Assembly (NCBI GenBank): GCA_023431185.1
Contig: JAEYXS010000049.1
Span: 1-64,000, forward strand
Reading direction: 5' to 3'
Origin: Verrucomicrobiota bacterium
Lineage (GTDB): Bacteria > Verrucomicrobiota > Verrucomicrobiia > Limisphaerales > JAEYXS01
Length of the DNA: 64,000 nucleotides
In this document: positions 8,297 to 17,209 of the stretch, in pieces
How the letters are laid out: each line of letters begins with the position of its first letter
Position numbering within the stretch: the first letter of the stretch is position 1
Made by a program: the position numbers and the translations under genes
The notes under the pieces: model-generated
What the model saw: the letters and a program-made list of their open reading frames with translations, nothing else
Told to the model about the DNA's origin: nothing
Databases searched by the model: none

Positions 8297-9649
8297 CTAC
8301 CGGAAGCCGCCGGCACCGGGAGGCGGAAGTTTCCCGCCCATCCGGCCGATCATCTTCTGGAATTTGCCCATCTTCTTCAGCATCCCCTGCATCTGGTTGA
8401 ACCGCTGCAACATGCTGTTCACCTCCGCCACCGAGACCCCGCTGCCCTTCGCGATGCGCTGCCGGCGCTTCGCGTTCAGCAACTGCGGGCTCCGGCGTTC
8501 CTTGATCGTCATCGCGCAGATCATGCCCTCCATGCGGCGGAATTCCTTCTCGCTCTTCGAGAGGTCCGCGCCCTTGACCATCTCGCTGCCGCCGGGGAGC
8601 AGGCCTACGAGGGATTCCAGCGAACCCATCTTCTTCATCTGGCGAAGCTGATCCAGGAAGTCCTCGAGCGTGAACTCGCCCTTCCGCATCTTCTCCTCAA
8701 GCTTCTTCGCATCCGCCTCGTCGATGGCCTCCGCCGCCTTTTCCACAAGACTCACCACGTCACCCATGCCCAGGATGCGAGACGCCATACGCTCCGGATG
8801 GAACGGCTCGAAATCATCCAGCTTCTCGCCGATGCCCGCGAACTTGATCGGCTTGCCTGTCACCGTCTTCAGGCTCAGCGCCGCACCACCGCGCGCATCA
8901 CCGTCCAATTTCGTGAGGATCGCCCCCGTGATATTCAGCGCCTGGTCGAAATGCGTCGCCACATTCACCGCCTCCTGACCCGTCGCTGCGTCGAGCACCA
9001 GCAGAATCTCCTGCGGCTTCACCAGATCGCGCAACTTCACCAGCTCCTGCACCAACGGCTCATCGATCTGCAACCGGCCCGCCGTATCCAGGATCAACGT
9101 ATTGCGATTGTTCGCCTTCGCGAACTCCAGCGCGCCCTTCGCGATCTTCTGCACATCCGTCTCCCCGCGCATCAGGAACACCGGGATGTCCAGTTGCTTG
9201 CCGAGTGTTTCGAGCTGATCCATCGCCGCCGGGCGATACACATCGCACGCCACCAGCAAAGGCAGCCTTGCCTGCTTCACCAGCAACCGCGCCAGCTTGC
9301 CGCTGGAAGTCGTTTTACCGGACCCGTGCAAGCCCACCATCATGATGCACGCCGGGTTGCCGCTGATATTCAGGCCCGCATTCGTGGAGCCCAGGAGCGT
9401 CACCATCTCATCATGGATGAGCTTGATGACCTGTTGACCGGGGTGCACCGTCTGGATCACCTCCTGGCCCAGCGCCTTTTGCTTCACGTTCTCGATGAAG
9501 TCCCGCGCCACCTTGAAATTCACGTCGGCATCCAGCAGCGCCAGGCGCACCTCGCGCAAGGAATCGGCGATATTGGACTCCGAGATCTTGCCCAAGCCGC
9601 GCAAGTTCCGGAAAACGTTCTGCAATTTGCCCGTCAACGAATCGAACAT
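8297..9649 (-). CDS. ffh: Signal recognition particle protein Ffh
   Basis: The 450-residue GTPase binds signal sequences of nascent membrane proteins together with SRP RNA. The N-domain starts with MFDSLTGKLQNVFRNLRG, the G domain holds GLHGSGKTTSSGKLA (P-loop), DTAGR and TKLDGDARGGAALS, and the methionine-rich M domain lies at the C-terminus (MLQRFNQMQGMLKKMGK, ending in a glycine-rich tail). An in-frame upstream start at 9685 would add twelve residues that do not belong to the family, so ATG 9649 is used. The SRP RNA gene is not seen in the window. Confidence 0.97.
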   Translation of the reverse strand: MFDSLTGKLQNVFRNLRGLGKISESNIADSLREVRLALLDADVNFKVARDFIENVKQKALGQEVIQTVHPGQQVIKLIHDEMVTLLGSTNAGLNISGNPACIMMVGLHGSGKTTSSGKLARLLVKQARLPLLVACDVYRPAAMDQLETLGKQLDIPVFLMRGETDVQKIAKGALEFAKANNRNTLILDTAGRLQIDEPLVQELVKLRDLVKPQEILLVLDAATGQEAVNVATHFDQALNITGAILTKLDGDARGGAALSLKTVTGKPIKFAGIGEKLDDFEPFHPERMASRILGMGDVVSLVEKAAEAIDEADAKKLEEKMRKGEFTLEDFLDQLRQMKKMGSLESLVGLLPGGSEMVKGADLSKSEKEFRRMEGMICAMTIKERRSPQLLNAKRRQRIAKGSGVSVAEVNSMLQRFNQMQGMLKKMGKFQKMIGRMGGKLPPPGAGGFR

Positions 9650-9742
9650 GGGGGCGAAAATAGGGGAGGAACGACTGGTTGACAAGCGCCGGGGTGTTTG
9701 GTTTCATTCGCGTCCCTGCAAAACAGGGAACTGATTGGCACG

Positions 9743-9827
9743 GTAGAATACCCAAGTGGCCAACGGGGGCAGACTGTAAATCTGCTGGCTCACGCCTTCG
9801 ATGGTTCGAATCCATCTTCTACCACCA
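9743..9827 (+). tRNA. tRNA-Tyr (anticodon GTA)
   Basis: Acceptor GGTAGAA pairs with TTCTACC, the anticodon arm GCAGA CTGTAAA TCTGC gives anticodon GTA (tyrosine), a long variable arm follows as expected for bacterial tRNA-Tyr, and the T arm is GATGG TTCGAAT CCATC. Discriminator A and encoded CCA end the gene at 9827. It lies in the region between divergent ffh and recN. Confidence 0.97.
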
Positions 9828-10044
9828 CTCTTTCCTCAGGTAATTTCCACCCGATCAGCACTTTAAGCGGTCTCGGGTCTTTCGGTTCGCATGCTCCGGC
9901 GCAGGCGGCACTCTGAGTATCCGCATGTTTTTTTTGCGACCTGAACCGCGAAAAATGGCACTTTGCCGACACTCGTGCGCCCAAATTTCTTTTGCCCCCC
10001 GTTCCCAATCCCGGCAGATTCCCCGCGAGCGAACTCGGCGACCC

Positions 10045-11745
10045 ATGTTGACCACCCTGCGCATCAAGAATCTCGCGCTCGTCAGCGACCTGACGGTGGA
10101 ATTCCGCCCCGGCTTCAACGCCCTCACCGGCGAGACCGGTGCCGGCAAGTCCATCATCATCGGCGCGCTGAACCTGCTGCTCGGCGAGCGCGCGGATCGC
10201 ACCCTCATCCGCAACGGCACCGATGGCTGCACGGTGGAAGGCGCTTTTGACGTCTCGCAACTTAAGGCCCCGCTCAAAGATTTTCTGGACGAGAACGGCC
10301 TGGAGCCTTGCGAAGACGGACAGCTCGTCATCAAGCGCACCTTCACCGCTACGGGTACCAATCGTCAGTTCGTGAATGGCTCACCCACCACGCTCAGTGC
10401 GCTGGGTACACTAGGCGAATGGCTTGTGGACATGCACGGCCCGCACGATCACCAATCGCTGCTGCACGCGTCCAAACAGTTGGAGATACTCGATTCCTTC
10501 GGCGGCTTGGCCGAAGTGCGCGCGCAATTCGCCGCCTTGGTGAAGCAACGGCAGGAACTTGAAGCGCAGAAGGCCGATCTCGTCGTGGATGAGCGCACCT
10601 ACGCGCAACAGCTTGATCTATTGCGTCATCAGGCGAACGAGATAGCCGCTGCCCGGTTGCAGCCGGATGAAGAAGCGGGCCTTGATGAAGAATATCAACG
10701 CGGCACGAACTCCGCGCGCCTCATCGAACTCAGCCGCAACGCCCTCGGTGTGCTCTCTGAAGCCGAGGGCAACGTGATGGATCAGCTCGGCGCCATCGGC
10801 CGCACCTTGCACGAGCTGCAACGCATCGATGCCTCCACTGCTTCCATGGCTGAACAGCACGAAGCCGCCGTCTCCACGCTGAATGATTTGCAGCATGCGC
10901 TCACGCAATACGCCGACCGTGTGGATATCGACCCTGAGCGCCTCGCGGAAGTCGAGCAGCGCCTGAACCTAATCCACTCGCTCAAGCGCAAATACGGCTC
11001 CACGCTAGCCGACGTCATCGCCTTCGGTGCTGAGAGCGCAGACAAACTCCGCCAGCTCGAAAGCCGCGATGCGGAATTAGAACGCATCAATACCGGCATC
11101 ACCAAGCTGAACAAGCAGATGCTGGAAACCGGCAAAGACCTCAGCGCCAAGCGCAAGAAACTGGTGCCCAAGTTGAGCAAAGCGGTGGTCGCGCAGCTCA
11201 GCGATCTCGGCTTCAAACAAAGCCAGTTCGACGTGAAGATAGACAGTGCCACCGAAGTCTCTGGCGACAAACTGCCCAACAGCAGCGGCCTCGATACCAT
11301 TGAATTTCTTTTCGCCCCGAACCCCGGCGAGCCCGCGCATCCCTTGCGCGCCATCGCTAGCTCCGGTGAAATGGCCCGTGTGATGCTTGCGCTGAAGACC
11401 GTCCTTGCCGCGCACGACCAGATCCCCGTGCTCGTCTTCGATGAAGTGGACGCGAACGTCGGCGGTGAGACCGCGAACGCCGTCGGTGACAAGATGCGCC
11501 AGATCGGTGCGAACCGTCAGGCCCTCTGCATCACGCACCTTGCGCCCGTCGCCGCGTGTGCGGATGCGCATTACGTCGTCTCCAAGCATGTCGCCGATGG
11601 CCGCACCATCACGTCCTTGGAATTGCTCGATGAGAAGGCCCGCGTGAGCGAGATCGCCCGCATGCTCGGCGGCCAATCCGCCGCCGCCCGCGGCCATGCC
11701 GAAGATTTGCTCAAAGGCGCGAAGGCCGCGCGTAAGGTGAATTGA
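10045..11745 (+). CDS. recN: DNA repair protein RecN
   Basis: The 566-residue protein is an SMC-like ATPase that acts on DNA double-strand breaks. The Walker A site GETGAGKS is at residues 29-36, the middle is a long coiled coil rich in E, L, Q and R, and the C-terminal half carries the signature region (SSGEMARVMLALKTVLAA) and Walker B (IPVLVFDEVDANVGGETA). The conserved HLAPVAA follows. The open frame begins 40 codons earlier, but that part is not RecN-like; MLTTLRIKNLALV at 10045 is the family's normal start. Two hairpins lie just downstream. Confidence 0.95.
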   Translation: MLTTLRIKNLALVSDLTVEFRPGFNALTGETGAGKSIIIGALNLLLGERADRTLIRNGTDGCTVEGAFDVSQLKAPLKDFLDENGLEPCEDGQLVIKRTFTATGTNRQFVNGSPTTLSALGTLGEWLVDMHGPHDHQSLLHASKQLEILDSFGGLAEVRAQFAALVKQRQELEAQKADLVVDERTYAQQLDLLRHQANEIAAARLQPDEEAGLDEEYQRGTNSARLIELSRNALGVLSEAEGNVMDQLGAIGRTLHELQRIDASTASMAEQHEAAVSTLNDLQHALTQYADRVDIDPERLAEVEQRLNLIHSLKRKYGSTLADVIAFGAESADKLRQLESRDAELERINTGITKLNKQMLETGKDLSAKRKKLVPKLSKAVVAQLSDLGFKQSQFDVKIDSATEVSGDKLPNSSGLDTIEFLFAPNPGEPAHPLRAIASSGEMARVMLALKTVLAAHDQIPVLVFDEVDANVGGETANAVGDKMRQIGANRQALCITHLAPVAACADAHYVVSKHVADGRTITSLELLDEKARVSEIARMLGGQSAAARGHAEDLLKGAKAARKVN

Positions 11746-11763
11746 ACTGTAGGCGGTGGAATT

Positions 11764-11811
11764 TGAGGGCCAAAGGCCCGGCCTCATAGCAGCGTGGGGC
11801 AACGCCCCACG
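11764..11811 (+). repeat. Tandem hairpins after recN
   Basis: Two adjacent hairpins: an interrupted one with GAGGGCC and GGCC/GCCTC around 11765-11785, and a perfect 8-bp stem at 11793-11800 with 11804-11811 around loop AAC. No T tract follows directly, so they look more like a dispersed palindrome than a classical terminator, though they may stabilise the 3' end of the recN transcript or that of the convergent gene. Confidence 0.5.
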
Positions 11812-11885
11812 AAATAGTTCTTAAAGTGTGAAGCGCTGTAAGCGCGATTCATACTCCGGACGGCACGGCGATTTGAAACGGGCTT

Positions 11886-12434
11886 TCATTTGGGCATGCG
11901 TTCCAGAATGAAACGCACATAAGCAGTGATGTTCGTGCTGCCCGGGTTCTGCCCGGTCAACAAATCACAATGGACTTGGTCCGCCCCAAGAGTCCACTGC
12001 TTGGTCCCGTGACGTGCATTCGTTAGCTCCTCCGGTTTCCACCAGGCAAGATTTCCAGCCCGCAAATCCACTGCAGTCGTCGGATTCAGAGGGATATCCA
12101 AATGCTGCGACGTGATCTGCATCCGCTTGAAAGCGTATTCCCGGCAAGTGAAGCGTAATTCAATCACCCTAGTGAACAAAGATCCCTCCTGCCCATAGAC
12201 CTCAGTCGCCTCAGCGGGCAGTTCCGCCCCGGTCAAGTCCTTGAGCAGCCCGGCCACCACCTCGCGCGGCAGGCTGTTCGTATTGACCTGTGCGACCATC
12301 TGCCTCCGTTGGCCTCCCTTGGTCTGATCGATTTTATGTTTGGCCAGCGCAGCCAAGCCCATAAAAGCCACGGTGATGAGGGCGGAGCCCAAGTATAGGG
12401 CCTGGCTAACCCGCCTTTTTTCTTCAGCCTTCAC
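11886..12434 (-). CDS. Membrane-anchored protein coupled to DUF2851 gene
   Basis: I do not recognise the family of this 182-residue product. After a basic N-terminus (KAEEKRRVSQ) comes one membrane segment (ALYLGSALITVAFMGLAALA), then a soluble, probably external domain with GGQRRQMVAQ, a cysteine at FTCREYAF and the tryptophan pair NLAWWKPEEL. The GTG start at 12434 overlaps the TGA of the upstream DUF2851 gene (GTGA, 12431-12434), which suggests translational coupling. The frame is open further upstream inside the DUF2851 gene, but that part is antisense-free overlap with no signature and is excluded. Confidence 0.65.
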   Translation of the reverse strand: MKAEEKRRVSQALYLGSALITVAFMGLAALAKHKIDQTKGGQRRQMVAQVNTNSLPREVVAGLLKDLTGAELPAEATEVYGQEGSLFTRVIELRFTCREYAFKRMQITSQHLDIPLNPTTAVDLRAGNLAWWKPEELTNARHGTKQWTLGADQVHCDLLTGQNPGSTNITAYVRFILERMPK

Positions 12435-13876
12435 TTCCCCGAAACTACCCCATTGATGAGCCCCGGGAAAGGGCAGTCTGCGCAGGTCGCATCCGCATGG
12501 TCGCAGAAATCGCGGACGATCTGGATCAGGCCCTGCTGCTCGGCCGCGCACTTCAGGATGCTGGGCGTGGTGTGTCCGAGCAACCGGCGGCGCGCCTGAC
12601 GCAGCACCGCGTTGTCCTCCGCGCGCGGCCAGGCGAGATAGCGCTTCTCCACCTCATCCAGGAGATCGCTGTCCTGCCCTTTGGCGGCGCGCAGCCAGAG
12701 CCACGGCAGGATCACGTTCATGGCCACATCCGTCAGGCGCGTTTCCCCGAGCAACGGTTGCTCCGGCGTCATCCGCGCGGCTTTCAGCGTCCAGCGCGAA
12801 GACCAGAATTCATCATTCTCCACCTGCATGATCTCCAGCAGGGAGGGGACCAGTTGAGGCTTGCGGACCGGCTGTGCCAGCCATTCTTCCAAGCGGGTGG
12901 CGAGGTCTTTCTTGGCCAGCCAATGGGCCGCCAGCGCCAGGCGCCGTTGCGGATGATTCGCCGGCCGGATGCCGTTGAAGCGCCAGACCTGCCGCGGCAG
13001 GATGTGCTCGTGCAGTGCGTGCCGCCGGTGCCACCAGATGTCCCAAAGCTGCCGCACGTAAGCATCCACCGGCTGATTGGTGTCACGGACCTGCTCCGGC
13101 AGCAGGCCGGAGACGCCCAGCAGCATGGCCTGCAGGGAGGCGGCGTGGCGTTCGCCATTCATCGCCTCCAGCACGTGCGGGCTGAGTTCGCCGAGCCGTT
13201 GCATGGGCCAGACGTTCTGATGATAGCCGAGGGCGCGGAAGAGCATCTCGATGAGCACCTGCTCCCAGCCGACCTGCCGGGCCCGGGCCTCGATGTGGGC
13301 CGCCTTGGCCTGCAAACGGATCAAGGCCGCCTGGCCGAGCAGGTCGCGCCAGGCGTTTTCATCCAGTTGCTTCAACGGGGCCGAACACTGGCCTTGGAGG
13401 GACTTGGGCAGGCCTTCCCGCGCGTCATTTGCCAGCCAATGTCGCAGCTCCGGCAGCGGCGAATCCAAAAACTGGCTCATGGCCAGCGTGGGCACCGGGG
13501 CCGCGCTCTGGCTGGCCTGCCAGACGATATGGAGCATGACCCCTTGGTAGGCCGGGTTCACGTCATGCTTGTGGGCATGCCAGCCGGCGGGCTCGACATC
13601 GATCTCGATATCGCCGGACTGCGGCGCCTGCCCGACGAACTGGATGACCGCCTCTTGGAAGTCAGGGCCGGCTGCGCGGTTCAACCAGCCGGGGTGCAGC
13701 ACCCGGAGCATCCGCCCATCCAGCGTTTGCAACTCGCCGCGGTGCAACCGTTGTTGCTCCCATATCGCCTGCATGAGCCGCTCGGGCGGAAGTTTCGGGG
13801 CAGCATCGTGCAATTGGGCGCGATCGCTCGCACCCATCCGCCAATGTACATAGTAATTCTGGGATGTCCTCCTCAC
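12431..13876 (-). CDS. DUF2851 family protein
   Basis: The 481-residue product matches the DUF2851 family of Bacteroidetes and Verrucomicrobia by its N-terminal ERLMQAIWEQQRLHRGELQTLDGRMLRVLHPGWLN pattern (given as context: W-x-Q-x-R-L-H, then HPGWLNRAAGPDF), the GDIEIDVEPAGWHAHKHD segment, and a C-terminal cysteine cluster CAAEQQGL, CDHADATCADCPFPG that could bind a metal. Function unknown. The frame opens with GTG at 13876, followed at once by AGGAGG, which is oddly placed inside the coding region; the in-frame ATG at 13837 is the alternative start. It is divergent from the HtrA gene. Confidence 0.8.
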   Translation of the reverse strand: MRRTSQNYYVHWRMGASDRAQLHDAAPKLPPERLMQAIWEQQRLHRGELQTLDGRMLRVLHPGWLNRAAGPDFQEAVIQFVGQAPQSGDIEIDVEPAGWHAHKHDVNPAYQGVMLHIVWQASQSAAPVPTLAMSQFLDSPLPELRHWLANDAREGLPKSLQGQCSAPLKQLDENAWRDLLGQAALIRLQAKAAHIEARARQVGWEQVLIEMLFRALGYHQNVWPMQRLGELSPHVLEAMNGERHAASLQAMLLGVSGLLPEQVRDTNQPVDAYVRQLWDIWWHRRHALHEHILPRQVWRFNGIRPANHPQRRLALAAHWLAKKDLATRLEEWLAQPVRKPQLVPSLLEIMQVENDEFWSSRWTLKAARMTPEQPLLGETRLTDVAMNVILPWLWLRAAKGQDSDLLDEVEKRYLAWPRAEDNAVLRQARRRLLGHTTPSILKCAAEQQGLIQIVRDFCDHADATCADCPFPGLINGVVSGK

Positions 13877-14048
13877 TAGCCATTGCTTTTCAAGGTCGCG
13901 TGGGGCAATGTCAAGCCTACGGAAGTGTTTGCCGTCAAGCGCTTGCGGAAGAATAGGCCCATCCGGCCCCGGGAATAATTAGACAATAAAGTTATATGTT
14001 AAACCGTCTATTGAACTTACAGATTCTGTGGATGGTCTGATGAGCTGT

Positions 14049-15425
14049 ATGAAGCGGTCGCAAATTTTTTATAGCCTTTTTTTGGCTTCTCTCGGTGGGC
14101 TGACTGGGGTGGTTGAGGGTGCTTCTTTGAGCCACTCAACTCTGCCGGTCGAAGACGTCCGCGTGGATGCCACCGTGAAGGCCGTCCAAAAGGCCATGCC
14201 CAGCGTCGTGAACATCGCTACCGAGACCGTGGTTGAGACGCGGACGCCCTACGATGCCTTTGTGGAACAGTTCTTCGGGCACCGGCGGCGCACGCAAGAG
14301 CGCCGGTACAGTGTCGGCTCCGGGGTCATCGTGGATGAAAGCGGTTACATTTTGACCAACGATCACGTGATCCGTCAGGCCAGCCGCATCTGGGTGAAAC
14401 TTTCGGAGGAAGCCGGCGGCGGCGAATACGAGGCCATCCGCGTGGTCAGCACCAGCCAGAGTGATGTGGCGCTGTTGCGCATCGCGGCCAAGGCGGGGGA
14501 GAAGTTCAAAGCCATCGACTTCGCCCGGGATGACGATCTTTTGCTGGGTGAGACGGTGGTGGCGCTGGGCAATCCCTTCGGGCTGGGCGGTTCGGTGAGC
14601 CGCGGCATCCTGAGCTCCAAGAGCCGCCGCCCGCCCATGCAGGACCAGAAACTCGATGTGCTGGACTGGTTGCAGACGGATGCGGCCATCAACCCCGGCA
14701 ACAGCGGCGGCCCGCTCATCAACATGAAGGGAGAGCTGATCGGATTGAACGTGGCCGTCTATGGCGATGGCCAGGGCATCGGGTTCGCCATCCCCATCAA
14801 GCGGGTAGGTGAGGCGATGGCCGAGCAGTTGACGCCCGAAGCCGTGCGTTCGTTGTGGTTCGGCGCGCGGGTGAAGCCCGGGGCCATCCCGCTGGTGCTG
14901 GGCAGTGTGGAGCCGGAGAGCCCGGCGGCCAAGGCCGGTTTGCAGGCGGGTGATGTGATCCTGCGGTTGAACGGCAAGACGGCGCGGAATTTCATCGATT
15001 TCACCCGTGAGCTGCTCAATGCGACGGCTGCCAAGCCGGTGAATCTCCAGGTCCGCCAGGGGGAGCAGACGCGCGAGGTCACGGTCAACCTGGTGCCGGA
15101 GAGCACCATGTTCAACGCCGAGCTGGTGGCCCGGCGCACCGGCCTCACCCTCCGGGAGCTGACGCCAGTGGAGGCCAAGGGGTTCGGCCTGCAACTGGGC
15201 GGGTTTGTGGTGACCGAGGTGGAGAAGAATCACCCGGCCGCCGAGGCCCTCCAGGGGGCCATCACTTTTGTGCAGGGCATGGACGGGGAGCCCTTGGGCG
15301 GCATGGTCCGTCTGGCGCGGCTGCTACACGGCAAGCACAAGGGCGACAAGGTGGGTTTCAACTGCGCGATGCTCTACCGCAACGGCACCACCCGGACCGG
15401 GGTGCTGGAAATCAGCCTGCGTTAG
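14049..15425 (+). CDS. HtrA/DegP-type periplasmic serine protease
   Basis: The 458-residue protein is a trypsin-like, PDZ-containing envelope protease. A signal peptide (QIFYSLFLASLGGLTGVVEG) leads into the protease domain with the triad His106 (TNDHVI), Asp139 (SDVALL) and Ser219 (GNSGGP). One clear PDZ domain (about 255-345, PAAKAGLQAGDVILRLNGK) follows, and a degenerate second one with GGFVVTEVEKNHPAAEAL may close the chain. Earlier in-frame starts at 14028 and 14040 exist, but 14049 places basic residues directly before the membrane core. A weak hairpin with eight T residues (15454-15484) separates it from the ABC operon, so cotranscription may be partial. Confidence 0.9.
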   Translation: MKRSQIFYSLFLASLGGLTGVVEGASLSHSTLPVEDVRVDATVKAVQKAMPSVVNIATETVVETRTPYDAFVEQFFGHRRRTQERRYSVGSGVIVDESGYILTNDHVIRQASRIWVKLSEEAGGGEYEAIRVVSTSQSDVALLRIAAKAGEKFKAIDFARDDDLLLGETVVALGNPFGLGGSVSRGILSSKSRRPPMQDQKLDVLDWLQTDAAINPGNSGGPLINMKGELIGLNVAVYGDGQGIGFAIPIKRVGEAMAEQLTPEAVRSLWFGARVKPGAIPLVLGSVEPESPAAKAGLQAGDVILRLNGKTARNFIDFTRELLNATAAKPVNLQVRQGEQTREVTVNLVPESTMFNAELVARRTGLTLRELTPVEAKGFGLQLGGFVVTEVEKNHPAAEALQGAITFVQGMDGEPLGGMVRLARLLHGKHKGDKVGFNCAMLYRNGTTRTGVLEISLR

Positions 15426-15488
15426 CAATTTTTCCTTTGGTCCAGAGCCATAACCCCGCCAGAATGGGGCCCGCGATTTTTTTTGTGC

Positions 15489-16454
15489 ATGAGTGACGAG
15501 TGGATGATTGAAGTGGACAACCTGACGAAGCGGTATGCCGGCCATACCGCCATCGACGGGCTGACCTTCAACGTACGCCCGGGCGAGATCGTGGGCTTCC
15601 TCGGCAAGAACGGGGCCGGCAAAAGCACCACCATGCGCATCCTCTCCTGCTTCATGGCGGCCACCTCCGGCTCGGCCAAGGTCGCAGGCCATGACATCTT
15701 CACCCAGGCGGATGAAGTGCGCCGCCGCATCGGCTACATGCCGGAGAACAATCCGCTGCACACGGACATGCGGGTGCGCGAGTATCTGAAATTCCGGGCG
15801 CGCCTCAAAGGTCTCTCCCGCGCCCGCAGCCGCGAACGGGTGGATGTGGTGACGGAGCAGTGTTCCTTGCAGGACGTGGCCGGCAAGGTCATCGGCACGT
15901 TGTCCAAGGGTTATCGTCAACGCGTCGGCCTGGCGGATGCCCTGGTGCATGAACCGGACCTCATCATCCTCGACGAGCCGACCATCGGCCTGGACCCGCA
16001 TCAGATCCGCTCCGTGCGCCAGCTCATCCAGAGCCTGGCCAAGAAGCATACCGTGCTCATCTCCACCCATATCCTGCCGGAAGTGGACATGATCTGTGAC
16101 CGGGTGGTCATCATCCGGGACGGCCGTCTGATCGCCTCGGACACGCCGGAGAATCTGCGGAAGCTCGTGGGGCAGGACAGCCAGGTGGTGGCCGAGATCG
16201 CCGCCCCGGAGGCCGAGCTGCGGCAATGCTGGGAACAATTGCCCGAGGTGGAATATTTTGACATCGCCCCGGCGGAGGGCGCGTTCCTGCGCTGTTCCCT
16301 GACGGGCCGGGAAGGGGCGGACCTCCGGCAGGTCGTCTTCGACACCGTGACGGCCCGGGGCTGGAAACTGCGTGAGCTGACGCGCAACCGGCATTCGCTG
16401 GAGGACATCTTCGTGCGCATCACGCGCACGGACAAGGAAGAGGAGGGTTTCTAG
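15489..16454 (+). CDS. ABC transporter ATP-binding protein, GldA-like
   Basis: The 321-residue ATPase drives the transporter formed with the next genes. Walker A GKNGAGKST is at residues 39-47, the signature is LSKGYRQRVGLADAL, Walker B is LIILDEPTIGLDP and the switch histidine is in STHILPE. About 90 residues beyond the nucleotide-binding domain form the C-terminal extension common in GldA and other ABC-2 type exporters. The ATG at 15489 is preferred over a TTG six bases upstream. The stop is one base from the permease start, so the two are translated together. Substrate unknown. Confidence 0.92.
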   Translation: MSDEWMIEVDNLTKRYAGHTAIDGLTFNVRPGEIVGFLGKNGAGKSTTMRILSCFMAATSGSAKVAGHDIFTQADEVRRRIGYMPENNPLHTDMRVREYLKFRARLKGLSRARSRERVDVVTEQCSLQDVAGKVIGTLSKGYRQRVGLADALVHEPDLIILDEPTIGLDPHQIRSVRQLIQSLAKKHTVLISTHILPEVDMICDRVVIIRDGRLIASDTPENLRKLVGQDSQVVAEIAAPEAELRQCWEQLPEVEYFDIAPAEGAFLRCSLTGREGADLRQVVFDTVTARGWKLRELTRNRHSLEDIFVRITRTDKEEEGF

Positions 16455-16455
16455 C

Positions 16456-17208
16456 ATGCAGACCTTCATCACCCTGGTCCGGCGCGAGCTGGGCGCCTTC
16501 TTCGTCTCGCTGACGGGCTATGCCGTCATGGCGGGCGTGCTTTTCCTGCTGGGCCTGAGCATGACGCTCATGCTGAAATCCCTGAACGCCACGCCGGTGG
16601 CGGTGCCCATCATCGAGCTGTTTTACGAGACGGCTTTCTTCTGGCTCATCGTGCTGCTGGCGGCCCCGGTCATCACCATGCGCAGTTTCGCGCTGGAGCG
16701 GGCCAGCGGGACTTATGAGACTTTGATGACCACGCCGGTGAGCGATCTGGAGGTGGTGCTCGCGAAGTTCACGGGCAACCTCATCTTCTTTCTGTTCACC
16801 CTGCTGCCGCTGCTGGTGTATCCCTTCATCATGACGCGTTACACCCCGGACCCGGAAGCGGTGGCCACGGGGCCTTTGTCCACGACCTTTCTGGGCATCT
16901 TCCTGCTGGGCTGCCTGTTCATGTCCATGGGCATCTTCGCCTCTTCCATCACGCGCAACCAGATCCTGGCGGCGATGAACGCCTTTGGGATGGGCCTGGC
17001 CATGTTCTTCCTGAGTTTCATCTCGAAGATGGTCCCGCTGGGTGACGGCCTGGCCTCGCAGATCGCGGCCCACATCTCCATGTTCGACCACATGCGGGAT
17101 TTTGTGCGCGGGGTCATCGATACGCGGCACGTGACCTTTTATGTGAGTCTCACGGTGCTGTTCCTGTATCTGACGCTCAAGGTCGTGGAAAGCCGGCGGT
17201 GGAAATAA
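16456..17208 (+). CDS. ABC-2 type permease, GldF-like
   Basis: The 250-residue protein has about six hydrophobic membrane segments, beginning with AFFVSLTGYAVMAGVLFLLGLSM and ending with HVTFYVSLTVLFLYLTL. Between segments 2 and 3 lies the conserved SFALERASGTYETLMTTPVSDLEVVLAKF pattern typical of ABC-2 permeases (E-R-x-x-G-T-x-E-x-L-x-x-x-P). Together with the ATPase before it and the GldG-like protein one base after it, this is the standard gliding-type exporter arrangement, also present in many non-gliding bacteria. Confidence 0.9.
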   Translation: MQTFITLVRRELGAFFVSLTGYAVMAGVLFLLGLSMTLMLKSLNATPVAVPIIELFYETAFFWLIVLLAAPVITMRSFALERASGTYETLMTTPVSDLEVVLAKFTGNLIFFLFTLLPLLVYPFIMTRYTPDPEAVATGPLSTTFLGIFLLGCLFMSMGIFASSITRNQILAAMNAFGMGLAMFFLSFISKMVPLGDGLASQIAAHISMFDHMRDFVRGVIDTRHVTFYVSLTVLFLYLTLKVVESRRWK

Positions 17209-17209
17209 G

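Noticed and set aside
12497..13879. A 460-codon + strand frame across the DUF2851 gene
   Set aside because: The minus strand has recognisable DUF2851 motifs; this frame is its composition shadow.
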